A stretch of 64,000 bases of DNA from Desulfocapsa sp050291935 (GTDB lineage: Bacteria; Desulfobacterota; Desulfobulbia; Desulfobulbales; Desulfocapsaceae): assembly GCA_050291935.1 (NCBI GenBank), contig JBNKKR010000018.1, forward strand, positions 1 through 64,000. Reading direction: 5' to 3'. How positions within the stretch are numbered: position 1 is the first letter of the stretch; every line of letters begins with the position of its first letter. Below are positions 32,427-41,240 of this stretch, one piece after another. Below the pieces are notes generated by a model. It was not told where the DNA came from. It saw only the letters and a program-made list of their open reading frames with translations, and did not search any database. The position numbers were made by a program, and so were the translations under genes.

Positions 32427-34055
32427 TCAGCCATGCCGGAATGGGGTATGGCTGATTGCGTTCCAGTTTAGGCCAAACTTTGCCAGGTACTTCCTGAGCC
32501 TGTCCGAATCATTGGTCTGTTTTTTCTTGCCCCTGGAGATCGCAAAGAGTTCGCGGCCGGCAGCGGAGAGTGTTGGCGACTCATTGCAGACGTGTATTAC
32601 CTCCGCCAGTTGGATTTGATCGAACAGATCCATCTGCTCTATATTGCCCGGTGGCAGCAATTGTTTGAGGATTTGTTCCTGCTTTGCAGTGGAACTCCCT
32701 TGCCATCTGTTACGCAGACTCGTGATCTCTTCTTTTACTTCTTTGCAAGTGATGCGCCCGTGGGGAGCCAGGGTTGCCATTCGGGTAACGGCACCGGTGA
32801 GATCTCTGAAATTGGCCTTCCACAACCCTTCTGTTGAGGTGGCAAATTGCAGAAAACGCTGACGTGCTTCTTTGTTCATACTTATTCGATTACCTGTTTT
32901 GGCTCCAAACTTTGCAAGTTCATACTCAAGGTTTGGTTCAATATCCTCAGGGCGCTTTGCAAGGGGAGGTAGAGCAAAGGTCCACAGGTCGATCCTTGCC
33001 AGTAAATCTTCTCGAAATGTTCCTTTGTTACACTCTTGTTGCAGGTCACGGTTGGTTCCGCAGATAAGTTGAAACTCGGAAGAACTTTCCTGGTCAGCAC
33101 CCACCGGTAAAAAACATTTTTCTTCAATGGCGCGCAAGAGCATTGCCTGTTCGTCGACTCCCAATTCTCCAATTTCATCAAGAAAGAGTAGGCCACCATC
33201 AGCAGAACGTAACAGGCCGGCCCGTTCGTGGGTTGCACCGGTAAAGGCTCCCTTGGTATGCCCAAAAAGGGCTGCCATACCATTTTCACCCCTAAGGGTT
33301 GCGCAGTTGACCTCAACAAGTGCACCGCTAATCGTTCTTTTGTTCTTCTTGAGCTCGTAAATTTTTTTGGCAAGTAAAGATTTTCCCGCTCCCGTTGGGC
33401 CGGTCAAAAGGATCGGTTCCACCGAATGCGCGGCAACTTTTTCAATTTGCTCAATAAGGTGATTAAATTCCCTGTTTCTGGTTTCTATACCCGATTTGAG
33501 AAAGGATATGGAGTCATGCCATTCCTGTTGAAAGCGACTGGCGATATGGTCATATTTGGAGAGATCGAGGTCGATGATGGAATAGGTTCCCGAGGCGTCC
33601 GCCTTTCTTCCTCGTCCTGGCCCGGTTTGAATAAGCTTTGCTGGAAAGTATCTGGCTTCGGTGAGCAGAAACATGCAGATTTGGGCCACATGGGTACCGG
33701 TGGAGATATGAATTAAATATTCATCCTCCTGCTCAAAGGGATAGCGCTTGGCAAAGTCGTGGAGGGTGGCAAAAACTTCTTCAAAATCCCAAGGATTACG
33801 TAGGGAAATTTTATGGCAGACTATTTCGGTCTCAGGTGAAATAGTTGCAATATCCCTGCAAACCTGTTGTAACAGTGGGCTAAACTGCTTCTGGTAGAGC
33901 AGTTCAAAACGATGGACCAGCAGATCTTCATGCTGACACAGGCTGACGGTGGGCCGCCAACGTTCCCAGCGCCCCTTTCCTTTACCGGTATTGTCCAATG
34001 TGGAGCCCAAAAGGCCAATTACAACCGTCTTCTTCATGCCTGGACTGTAGATCAT
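32427..34055 (-). CDS. rtcR: sigma-54-dependent regulator of RNA repair genes
   Basis: RtcR activates rtcBA with sigma-54. The 542-residue protein has the N-terminal CARF-like RtcR domain (VVIGLLGSTLDN, LIHISTGTHVAQICMFLL), an AAA+ domain with Walker A LTGPTGAGKSLLAK, the sigma-54-contacting GAFTGA, Walker B GGLLFLDEIGEL, and a C-terminal helix-turn-helix (SPTLSAAGRELFAISRGKK). Two Met starts are possible: 34055 with AAGAGGGG upstream, or 34037, where the family begins. It lies divergently from rtcB. Confidence 0.95.
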   Translation of the reverse strand: MIYSPGMKKTVVIGLLGSTLDNTGKGKGRWERWRPTVSLCQHEDLLVHRFELLYQKQFSPLLQQVCRDIATISPETEIVCHKISLRNPWDFEEVFATLHDFAKRYPFEQEDEYLIHISTGTHVAQICMFLLTEARYFPAKLIQTGPGRGRKADASGTYSIIDLDLSKYDHIASRFQQEWHDSISFLKSGIETRNREFNHLIEQIEKVAAHSVEPILLTGPTGAGKSLLAKKIYELKKNKRTISGALVEVNCATLRGENGMAALFGHTKGAFTGATHERAGLLRSADGGLLFLDEIGELGVDEQAMLLRAIEEKCFLPVGADQESSSEFQLICGTNRDLQQECNKGTFREDLLARIDLWTFALPPLAKRPEDIEPNLEYELAKFGAKTGNRISMNKEARQRFLQFATSTEGLWKANFRDLTGAVTRMATLAPHGRITCKEVKEEITSLRNRWQGSSTAKQEQILKQLLPPGNIEQMDLFDQIQLAEVIHVCNESPTLSAAGRELFAISRGKKKQTNDSDRLRKYLAKFGLNWNAISHTPFRHG

Positions 34056-34088
34056 TTGCCCCTCTTGAGCAAGAAAATATTCTATATG

Positions 34089-34104
34089 CTAGAATTATAT
34101 CTAG
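34089..34104. promoter_or_regulatory. palindrome, candidate RtcR binding site
   Basis: CTAGA (34089-34093) and TCTAG (34100-34104) form a perfect inverted repeat with a 6-base spacer, about 110 bases upstream of the -24/-12 promoter, the usual distance for a sigma-54 activator site. Only one such site was found, and short AT-rich palindromes arise by chance. Confidence 0.4.
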
Positions 34105-34204
34105 TTTTTGCTTGTCTTGAATGTTGCTCGATATCGTCTTGTTTTTTTTGATACTATTTTTAAAATCAGCATGATAGCTGTCTTAGTAATGATTTCTCCT
34201 TCTC

Positions 34205-34220
34205 TGGCATGATCATTGCT
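34205..34220 (+). promoter_or_regulatory. sigma-54 promoter of rtcBA
   Basis: TGGCA at 34205-34209 and TTGCT at 34216-34220 place GG and GC exactly 10 bases apart, the -24/-12 spacing of RpoN promoters. It lies ~70 bases upstream of the rtcB ATG and opposite rtcR, a sigma-54 activator gene. Confidence 0.85.
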
Positions 34221-34288
34221 TTACCGGGAAGAGCAATATTGATGGTGTGTTACCAAAATGCATGAAGTGAGGATCTATTGGAGAACAT

Positions 34289-35479
34289 ATGAAAAAAGTA
34301 ATCAGCAGTGAAAGAAAACCGATAAAATTGTGGCTTGATGATATTGAAGACGCGGCACTTTCCCAGGCCAAAAATCTGGCAAATTTACCTTTTACCTACA
34401 AACATGTGGCCGTTATGCCGGATGCTCATCCTGGGTACGGAATGCCGATTGGTGGCGTTTTGGCCACAGAGGATGTGGTAATACCAAATGCTGTGGGGGT
34501 TGATATCGGTTGTGGAATGTGTGCACTGCAAACCTCTTTACCAGCCATTGATCAAAGTGTTTTGAAAACAATCCTGGGCTCCTGGCAGCTAAGAAAAGGG
34601 ATTCGCGGAGCCATTCCATTGGGGTTTAAGCATCATAAAAAAGCACAAGACGTGGAAGATATGCCGGATCTTGAGCGGGTAGCCGGGGTGAAACATTCCC
34701 AGGTGGAGAAACATTTTAGTGCAGCCCGTAAGCAGTTGGGAACCCTTGGTGGTGGAAATCACTTTATTGAAATCCAACGTGGAAGTGATGGTGCTCTGTG
34801 GATCATGATTCATTCCGGAAGCCGGAATATTGGGTTACAGGTCGCCAGATACTATAATCAGCTGGCAAAAGAGATGAACGCGAAATGGAAAAGTGAAGTG
34901 GTTGCAAAATGGGATCTTGCTTTTCTGCCCCTGGATTCAGCTGGTGGGCAGGATTATCTGGCTGAAATGGAATTTTGTGTGGATTTTGCCCTGGCAAATC
35001 GAAAACATATGATGGAACGGGTAAAAGAAGTAATGGTTGATGTACTACCGGATATTACATTCTCATCAATGATTAATATTGCCCATAACTATGCAGCACT
35101 GGAGGAGCATTTTGGAAAAAATGTCATGGTGCATAGGAAAGGTGCTACCAGGGCAAGGCTTGGTGAGCAGGGGATTATTCCGGGTTCTCAAGGGAGTAAA
35201 AGTTTTATCGTCAAGGGCAAAGGAAACCGGGAGAGTTTTTCCTCCTGTAGCCATGGAGCAGGCCGGGTATTGGGACGTAAACAGGCCCAGCGGAATCTCA
35301 ACCTTGCCGAGCAGCAGCAAATCCTGGATAAGCTTGGGGTCTTGCATGCATTACGAGGGAAGTCCGGGCTTGATGAGGCGCCAGGTGCGTATAAAGATAT
35401 AGATACGGTGATGGCTAACCAGACAGATTTGGTGGATATAGAGATAGCGCTCACCCCCCTTGCGGTTGTAAAGGGATAA
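34289..35479 (+). CDS. rtcB: RNA-splicing ligase RtcB
   Basis: RtcB joins 2',3'-cyclic phosphate or 3'-phosphate RNA ends to 5'-OH ends using GTP and manganese. The 396-residue protein has MPDAHPGYGMPIGGVLAT, the metal Asp/Cys motif VGVDIGCGMCA, GGGNHFIEIQ, IHSGSRNIG, and the guanylated-His region FSSCSHGAGRVLGR. It also has GAYKDIDTVM near its end. It is the first gene behind the sigma-54 promoter and is followed by a conserved-looking hairpin and rtcA. Confidence 0.97.
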   Translation: MKKVISSERKPIKLWLDDIEDAALSQAKNLANLPFTYKHVAVMPDAHPGYGMPIGGVLATEDVVIPNAVGVDIGCGMCALQTSLPAIDQSVLKTILGSWQLRKGIRGAIPLGFKHHKKAQDVEDMPDLERVAGVKHSQVEKHFSAARKQLGTLGGGNHFIEIQRGSDGALWIMIHSGSRNIGLQVARYYNQLAKEMNAKWKSEVVAKWDLAFLPLDSAGGQDYLAEMEFCVDFALANRKHMMERVKEVMVDVLPDITFSSMINIAHNYAALEEHFGKNVMVHRKGATRARLGEQGIIPGSQGSKSFIVKGKGNRESFSSCSHGAGRVLGRKQAQRNLNLAEQQQILDKLGVLHALRGKSGLDEAPGAYKDIDTVMANQTDLVDIEIALTPLAVVKG

Positions 35480-35500
35480 CAAAGAAGAATTGTAAGAGGC

Positions 35501-35543
35501 CCCGGTAAGCGAGGAAAGGGGTATCTAATTATCGCTTACCGGG
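35501..35543 (+). ncRNA. 12-bp stem-loop between rtcB and rtcA
   Basis: CCCGGTAAGCGA (35501-35512) and TCGCTTACCGGG (35532-35543) are perfect inverted copies around a 19-base purine-rich loop. It fills most of the 100-base gap between rtcB and rtcA. There is no T-run, so a terminator is unlikely. It may be a transcript-stabilising or processing structure, or a small RNA such as those found in other rtc operons (Y RNA-like), but no known family is recognised. Confidence 0.55.
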
Positions 35544-35580
35544 TTGCGGCGAAAAGGATACTTCATAAGAAGAAAGAACA

Positions 35581-36606
35581 ATGATTTGTATTGATGGGGA
35601 AAAGGGAGAAGGGGGTGGGCAGGTGCTGCGAACGGCCCTTGGCCTCTCTGTGGTTACGGGAAAGGCTTTTCAGATGAAAAATATTCGTGGAAAACGAAAA
35701 CGGCCTGGGTTGTTGCGTCAGCACCTAACCGCCGTTCATGCAGCAGCTGCAATAGGTGGTGCGAGGGTGCAAGGGGCTGAGATAAAATCTGGTGAATTGG
35801 AGTTTATACCGGCCACCATCCAGGCTGGAACCTATCATTTTGCCATTGGCACTGCAGGGAGCTGCAGTTTGGTGTTTCAGGCCATACTGCCCGCTTTGCT
35901 TATGGCTGGGGCTGCATCTAACGTTACCATTGAAGGGGGAACACACAATCCCTTTGCTCCCACCTTTGATTATCTGCGTAGCACCTTTTTTCCGGTGCTG
36001 CAGGCAATGGGCGTGCATGTGGAAGCGGAGCTTGTTCGTCCTGGATTTTATCCTGCAGGCGGTGGTAAAATTCGTATCAGCTTTGATCCTCCACTCAAGT
36101 TGACTCCGGTTCGGTTCTCCAAGTTGTCCAGGGCGCATTGCCGGGCAGAAGTTATTTGTGCGGATCTGCCAGATCATATTGGACGAAGGGAGCTTGCAAT
36201 TATCAAGAAAAAACTTAAAACCGATGAGGCGGAAAACAGCTTTATAAACTATTCCCAGTGTGGGCCTGGTAATGTTGTTTCCATTTTTGTGCAATCAGAT
36301 CAACTTACGGAGACATTCGTTGCCTTTGGCGAAAAACATGTCAGAGCAGAACGGGTGGCTAAACGACTGGTTGGGCAAGTAAAAAAATATGTGCAAACTG
36401 GAGTTGCCGTTGGGCCGTATCTTGCCGATCAACTGCTTATCCCCATGGCGCTTGCTGGAGAGGGAGACTTTTTGAGTTGTAAACCGACACAGCACACTTT
36501 AACCAATATTGAGGTGATACAGCAATTTCTTAGGAGGGAAATTGCTGTTGTTCAGGTTGATGAGAAGGTGTGGCGAATCTCTATTGCCACGCAGAAGAGT
36601 AAGTGA
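35581..36606 (+). CDS. rtcA: RNA 3'-terminal phosphate cyclase
   Basis: RtcA converts a 3'-phosphate RNA end to a 2',3'-cyclic phosphate using ATP, a substrate form for RtcB. The 341-residue protein has IDGEKGEGGGQVLRTALGLS, KRKRPGLLRQHLTAV, TAGSCSLVFQ, GGTHNPFAPTFDYL, FYPAGGG and the catalytic His in FLSCKPTQHTLTNIEVI. It shares the sigma-54 promoter with rtcB. It ends 15 bases before the end of the converging relE remnant. Confidence 0.95.
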   Translation: MICIDGEKGEGGGQVLRTALGLSVVTGKAFQMKNIRGKRKRPGLLRQHLTAVHAAAAIGGARVQGAEIKSGELEFIPATIQAGTYHFAIGTAGSCSLVFQAILPALLMAGAASNVTIEGGTHNPFAPTFDYLRSTFFPVLQAMGVHVEAELVRPGFYPAGGGKIRISFDPPLKLTPVRFSKLSRAHCRAEVICADLPDHIGRRELAIIKKKLKTDEAENSFINYSQCGPGNVVSIFVQSDQLTETFVAFGEKHVRAERVAKRLVGQVKKYVQTGVAVGPYLADQLLIPMALAGEGDFLSCKPTQHTLTNIEVIQQFLRREIAVVQVDEKVWRISIATQKSK

Positions 36607-36620
36607 CGGCCCAATTTTTG

Positions 36621-36752
36621 CTAATGCCCCCCATATACCTTGCTTCGGTGTCCAACACGCAATACAAGGACAAGGATCTCTTTTTGGGCCTTTTTTCCGA
36701 GTTTTTTCAGTTGGCGTTTTGCTGTATCGGAAATTTCAACTCTCCAGGCCAA
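36621..36752 (-). pseudogene. RelE-type toxin with in-frame internal deletion
   Basis: A TTG start in the antitoxin end opens MAWRVEISDTAKRQLKKLGK then KAQKEI, the first helices of RelE, and then passes directly into VLVLRVGHRSKVYGGH, its C-terminal end. Normal RelE is ~85-90 residues; this reads 43. The missing piece is the central sheet, including the catalytic Arg/Lys. The break lies at ATCCTTGTCCTTGTA (repeat-rich), suggesting recombination of short repeats. The frame is intact, so a mini-protein may still be made and bind its antitoxin. Confidence 0.75.
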
Positions 36753-36963
36753 GCTCTTTCTCCACCTCACTTATGGAATAGGTACGTTCCTCACCCTTGC
36801 GAATCCGCTCTAAGCTCCCTTCAGCCAGATAGACATCCTCCAGCTCATCCAACTGACTTAAAATAGCCTCTTTGATATAAAACGCCTTTGTTCTTCCAGT
36901 GGCTGCAGCCAGCTCATTTAATCGTCTTTCTGCACTTTCCGGCAACCGTACTGATGTGGGCAT
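36736..36963 (-). CDS. RelB/DinJ-like ribbon-helix-helix antitoxin
   Basis: A 75-residue antitoxin beginning MPTSVRLPESAERRLNELAA (RHH DNA-binding fold) with RTKAFYIKEAILSQLDELED and an acidic tail EEVEKELGLES-like. ATG 36963 was chosen because GGAGGG stands 4-5 bases upstream. Its partner toxin (36621-36752) has lost its centre. Placed between rtcA and the VOC/AraC pair, it appears to be an isolated TA insertion. Confidence 0.85.
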   Translation of the reverse strand: MPTSVRLPESAERRLNELAAATGRTKAFYIKEAILSQLDELEDVYLAEGSLERIRKGEERTYSISEVEKELGLES

Positions 36964-37103
36964 GTTTCCCTCCATTTGCTGTATCGCTTGTATTCGATGT
37001 ATTTATTGTATTTATTTTTGTTGAAGGTGTCAAATTTTGTTGAGAAGGCGTTTATTTTAGATGAAGGGAATGCGTGGCGTATATCTGTTGCCACGTGGAA
37101 ATA

Positions 37104-37526
37104 TTATTTTGCTTGCTCAGCAAACCCTAGGATATAGCCATTGAGATCACGGATATAAAATTCCTGCATATTATACCAGGTTGTTTCCAGTGCTTTGACA
37201 CAATCAGCTTTGCCGGCAAGTTCGTCATAGAGCGTTTTAATATCGGTTACGGTTATATAGAAGGTGGCTGAAGCGGCCATTGTATGTCCTGCAAGGGCAG
37301 GAATATCCTCCACAAGACTTTCCTGTTGTTGGACCATAATTTCAACGTCATCACGCACAAGTTGGCCATAAATTGCTGTTTTTCCATGGGGGAGAGTGGA
37401 CATATGGACACCATTTGTGTCATCCACTGCCATACGCAGGGAAAATCCAAGGATGTCCTGGTAGTAGGTGATGGTATCATTTACATTCTCCACCATAAGG
37501 TTTGGGCTTAGCGAACAAAGTTTCAT
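37104..37526 (-). CDS. VOC/glyoxalase superfamily protein
   Basis: A 140-residue VOC protein: LSPNLMVENVNDTITYYQDILGF, VEIMVQQQ, ATFYITVTDIKTLYDEL, and the end MQEFYIRDLNGYILGF. The paired beta-alpha-beta-beta-beta repeats are clear. Metal ligands are only partly conserved, so a bleomycin-resistance-like binding role is as likely as enzymatic. The ATG is preceded by AGGAG. It is 52 bases downstream of an AraC-type regulator, likely its control gene. Confidence 0.82.
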   Translation of the reverse strand: MKLCSLSPNLMVENVNDTITYYQDILGFSLRMAVDDTNGVHMSTLPHGKTAIYGQLVRDDVEIMVQQQESLVEDIPALAGHTMAASATFYITVTDIKTLYDELAGKADCVKALETTWYNMQEFYIRDLNGYILGFAEQAK

Positions 37527-37578
37527 AATTTTCTCCTGTTGTTGATTTGTCTTGTGTTGTGGAGGCCATTGTAGCAAC

Positions 37579-38367
37579 TCAGGAGAGTGGGGTCTTGTAC
37601 AGAATAGACATTGTGTTGCTGGTGGGGTGGGTACCGGTGAGTTTTTTATATTCCCGGTTGAAATGTGGCTGATCAAAATAACCGGCCTCAAGGGAGGTGG
37701 TGACAAGATCCTCCAGTCCGTTGCGGAGTAAATGTTTGTGAGCTGCGTAAAATCGCATGATTCCGGCAAATTGTTTAGGAGAGACACCAACGTGTTTGTA
37801 AAAGAGTCGTTCCAGATTTTTAGGGTGCAACCCATGCTTATGGGCGAGCTTTACAATGGAGAGTTCGGGGGAAGAAATGATTTTTCTGATACTGCTAAGA
37901 AGAGTGGGGTGAAAGGTCGTATTGGAAAGGAGTTTTTCAACAATTTCATTACTGTTGGTAATTATTTCATCGACGCTTTTTTCCTTGTATTGCAGTCTGC
38001 TAAAAGGGTTGTTTTCTATTTCCATAAGGGGTTTTCTGTTATTGGTGAGCTTACGCATATCCATGTTGATGAGAAAAGACAATATTCCCGGACAAAAACG
38101 AATGCCAAAGAACTTGATCCCAGCAGGTATGGGGATGAGTTGCGCCTTGCTCATTAGCCCAACAACAAAGGCTGGTTTGCTATCATCAAGGTAAAAGATA
38201 ACATCACTTGAGCCATCCGGGACAACGGGGAGTTGAAAATCGCTACCACCGTTGTTGTGCAGATACCAGTAGGCGACAACGTAGGGGGTTAACGGTGGAG
38301 CTGGTGAGAATTCATGGAAAATATTTCCGTAAAATGTGGTGGAACTCTTCAAAGTCGTGGTTTCCAA
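37579..38367 (-). CDS. AraC-family transcriptional regulator
   Basis: A 262-residue regulator. The N-terminal part has a DUF6597-like sensing region (PLTPYVVAYWYLH, GIRFCPGILSF); the C-terminal ~100 residues have two HTHs (IVKLAHKHGLHPKNLERLF, VTTSLEAGYFDQPHFNREY), the AraC signature. It probably controls the following VOC gene and itself. Confidence 0.85.
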   Translation of the reverse strand: METTTLKSSTTFYGNIFHEFSPAPPLTPYVVAYWYLHNNGGSDFQLPVVPDGSSDVIFYLDDSKPAFVVGLMSKAQLIPIPAGIKFFGIRFCPGILSFLINMDMRKLTNNRKPLMEIENNPFSRLQYKEKSVDEIITNSNEIVEKLLSNTTFHPTLLSSIRKIISSPELSIVKLAHKHGLHPKNLERLFYKHVGVSPKQFAGIMRFYAAHKHLLRNGLEDLVTTSLEAGYFDQPHFNREYKKLTGTHPTSNTMSILYKTPLS

Positions 38368-38654
38368 GAAGCGTAAAAGAAAAAGGGAAAAGGGTCGTGC
38401 CGTACCTGTCCCTTGTATTTTAACGTATTGAAATAGGGGTTGATTTTTTTATTGTTAGCTGAATAGAAACTGTTTTGCAAGAAGAGTTGCCGTGTCCTGA
38501 GAATATGGAGCATGGGAGTTGTCAGCGTATATGCTAGATTATTTCTATTCTTTTTTGAGTTTGTATAGGTTTTTCCTATTGGAACCTCGTATAACTATCG
38601 TGGTAATAGGGTGAGGATTCTGTACTTATTCCTATTCTAATTTGGAGGTGTTAT

Positions 38655-39497
38655 ATGAAGAACAAGAGTTATTCTGTGTCATTGGCCTTTTTTGCTGCTT
38701 TATTGATGGTATTGTCTGCGTCATGGACTGTTGCAGGAGATGATCTTGCCGCATTCCACGGACAGAAAGGCACATTACGTATTGCCGGCGGTACTGCTCA
38801 TATTCCGGTGATGAAAGAGGCCGTTAAAATGATCAGCGGCGTTAATTCGGACATTCAGATTTCTGTTGCTGGTGGCGGATCCGGGCTTGGTATCAAGCAG
38901 GTTGGAGAAGGATTGGTTGATATTGGAAATGCTGGTCGTAAGGCCAGTGAGGAAGAGATTACAAAGTATGGTTTAGTACTTTGTAAATGGGCCGTTGACG
39001 GTGTTGCGGCTGTGGTAAATCCAAAAAATGGGGCGCATGCGTTGAGTGGTGCGCAATTGCAGGATATTTTTTCCGGAAAAATTACCAACTGGAAGGATGT
39101 TGGTGGAGTTGATGCGACCATTAACCTGTATACCCGGGATGAAGCCAGTGGAACACGAAAGGTTTTTTGGAAAAAGGCCCTGGCAAAGGGCGAGATTTCC
39201 AATAAGGCGAACGTGGTGGTTTCCAATGGTGCCATGAAAACCACTGTTGCCGGTGATCCCAACGGTATCGGTTTTGTATCCGTTGGACATATTGACGAGT
39301 CTGTAACTCCTGTGATCCTTAATGGGGTGACACCTACCCTTGCAACAGTTCGCAGTGGTGAGTATCCTGTGGCCCGTGGATTGTATAGCATAACCAAGGG
39401 TGAGGCAACGGGACTTGCGAAACTGTTTTTGGACTTTATTTTGAGTCCCACCGGCCAAAAGATTGTTGCAGACAAAGGGTTTATTCCGGTTAAATGA
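38655..39497 (+). CDS. pstS: phosphate ABC transporter substrate-binding protein
   Basis: A 280-residue periplasmic phosphate-binding protein of the short PstS type. A signal peptide covers ~1-27 (ending WTVAG). Binding-site blocks are GSGLGIKQVGEGLVDIGNAGR, then YTRDEASGTRKVFW. The leader (38368-38654) was examined; no convincing Pho box was found, only the ribosome site GGAGG. It overlaps pstC by 4 bases. Confidence 0.93.
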   Translation: MKNKSYSVSLAFFAALLMVLSASWTVAGDDLAAFHGQKGTLRIAGGTAHIPVMKEAVKMISGVNSDIQISVAGGGSGLGIKQVGEGLVDIGNAGRKASEEEITKYGLVLCKWAVDGVAAVVNPKNGAHALSGAQLQDIFSGKITNWKDVGGVDATINLYTRDEASGTRKVFWKKALAKGEISNKANVVVSNGAMKTTVAGDPNGIGFVSVGHIDESVTPVILNGVTPTLATVRSGEYPVARGLYSITKGEATGLAKLFLDFILSPTGQKIVADKGFIPVK

Positions 39498-40354
39498 GAG
39501 ATCCGGCTAGATCGGTCTACGACTATTTTTTTGTATTGGCGACGGTTTTCAGCGCATTGCTGACCGTCGCCGTTTTTTGTTTTCTGCTGTTCTTTGGGCT
39601 TCCCCTGTTACAATCTGGCCAGCTTGGTGAAATCCTGTTTGCTTCCTGGGCACCGGAGAAAGGGGCCTATGGTATTTATCCGATGCTCAAAACCAGTGTG
39701 GTACTGGCTGGTCTGGCTATGCTTGTCAGTTTTCCGCTGAGTCTTGGTTGTAGTTTTGTGATTACTTCCCTGGCTCCCATTCGTTTTCGTACATTCCTGC
39801 TCGTTGTTGTTAGAATGATGACAGGAATTCCCACCGTTGTATATAGTTTCGCAGCGCTGTTTTTTCTGGTTCCGATTATGCGCCTGGTCAATGGTGGCGG
39901 TACCGGAATGGGGATCCTCACTGCCGTTCCGGTTTTGGCACTGGTGATTGCTCCCACCATGATTTTGTTTTTTGTTAACAGTTTTACCAAGGTCTCATCC
40001 AGCTATACCTTAGCAGTGGATGCGTTAGGGGGAAATGGAATACAAAAGTTGCTCTATGTTATTTTGCCCCAGGCATGGCCCGGTGTGGTCAATGGTGTTT
40101 TACTTGGATTTGGGCGTGCCATAGGGGATACCATGGTCAGTTTGATGCTTGCCGGTAATAGTACGGCAATACCCCAATCCATAAGTGAACCGGCACGAAC
40201 GCTCACTGCTCATATTGCGCTAGTGATGGCCTTTGATTTTGACTCAATGGAATTTAAATCGATATTTGTCTGCGGGTTGATGCTCTATCTTATTTGCGCC
40301 CTGCTCATGTTTCTCTTCCGGATAAGTACAAGCTGGGTAACAAGACGAGGATGA
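39494..40354 (+). CDS. pstC: phosphate ABC transporter permease PstC
   Basis: PstC is one of two membrane subunits of the phosphate importer. Six hydrophobic segments are visible in 286 residues, with the ABC-contact EAA-type loop AVDALGGNGIQKLLYVILPQAWPGVV and GFGRAIGDTMVSLMLAG. The gene overlaps pstA by ATGA. Confidence 0.92.
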   Translation: MRDPARSVYDYFFVLATVFSALLTVAVFCFLLFFGLPLLQSGQLGEILFASWAPEKGAYGIYPMLKTSVVLAGLAMLVSFPLSLGCSFVITSLAPIRFRTFLLVVVRMMTGIPTVVYSFAALFFLVPIMRLVNGGGTGMGILTAVPVLALVIAPTMILFFVNSFTKVSSSYTLAVDALGGNGIQKLLYVILPQAWPGVVNGVLLGFGRAIGDTMVSLMLAGNSTAIPQSISEPARTLTAHIALVMAFDFDSMEFKSIFVCGLMLYLICALLMFLFRISTSWVTRRG

Positions 40355-41235
40355 TGCGAAGACTTGTTGAAAGAGGTGTTGTTCTCGGCGCTTGGTTTTG
40401 TGTTGTGCTGGTTTTAGGAGCAGTTGCTGTCTTTGTCGGCTACCTTCTGCAACGGGGGGGATCCAGTCTGTCCTTACAGCTGATCTTTGGTGATGTGCGG
40501 CCATGGGATGCGCTCCTCTTAAAGCGCCAGGTTTTTGACGGTCTCTTTCCGGCGATGGCCGGTACTTTTTTCTTGGTATTGGGATCCATGTGTTTGGCCA
40601 TACCCCTTGGCGTTGCAGGTGGGATCTACCTGGCGGAGTATTGTCATGGCACAGTGCTTAAATCCATTTTTAATCTTACCTTTGATATCTTAGCGGGAAT
40701 TCCTTCTGTGGTGATCGGTCTTGCCGGTTTTGTGATGACGATTATTTTAAACCGTTACTTTCATGGAAGAATAGCGCCTTGTCTTTTAATTTCTTGTTGT
40801 TCTCTTGCTTTGCTCGTGGTGCCGTATCTAATAAGAACCACCCAGACCGCCTTGGAGAGCGTTGAGCCCCTTATCAGAAAGACAGCGCCTGCCCTGGGGG
40901 CTTCCAGGCTACAAAATGTTCGATTGGTGTTGTTGCCAAACGCGCTTTCTGATATTTCCTCCGGCGTTATTTTGGCAACGGGTCGTTGTATAGAAGATAC
41001 TGCGGTCATTATGTTGACCGGTGTTGTTGCCACAGCCGGTGTCCCGCACTCTCTTTGGGGACAATATGAGGCACTGCCCTTTTATATCTATTATATCTCA
41101 TCGCAATATACCAATGCGGATGAGTTGGCCAGTGGCTTTGGCGCAGCCATTATCCTCTTGATCTTCTGCACAGGGCTGCTATTTTTTTCCCTGTGGATGC
41201 AGAGGCGATTAGCCGCATTTTTACTTTATCGATAA
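40351..41235 (+). CDS. pstA: phosphate ABC transporter permease PstA
   Basis: The second permease (about 294 residues from ATG 40351). It has membrane segments, IPLGVAGGIYLAEYC, IAGIPSVVIGL-like ILAGIPSVVIGLAGF, the EAA loop ALGASRLQNVRLVLLPNAL and ATGRCIEDTAVIMLTG. A longer in-frame start at 40294 lies inside pstC and is unlikely. Confidence 0.9.
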   Translation: MMRRLVERGVVLGAWFCVVLVLGAVAVFVGYLLQRGGSSLSLQLIFGDVRPWDALLLKRQVFDGLFPAMAGTFFLVLGSMCLAIPLGVAGGIYLAEYCHGTVLKSIFNLTFDILAGIPSVVIGLAGFVMTIILNRYFHGRIAPCLLISCCSLALLVVPYLIRTTQTALESVEPLIRKTAPALGASRLQNVRLVLLPNALSDISSGVILATGRCIEDTAVIMLTGVVATAGVPHSLWGQYEALPFYIYYISSQYTNADELASGFGAAIILLIFCTGLLFFSLWMQRRLAAFLLYR

Positions 41236-41240
41236 TCATT

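Noticed and set aside
38368..38654. Pho box ahead of pstS
   Set aside because: No CTGTCAT-type repeat at 11-base spacing could be found.
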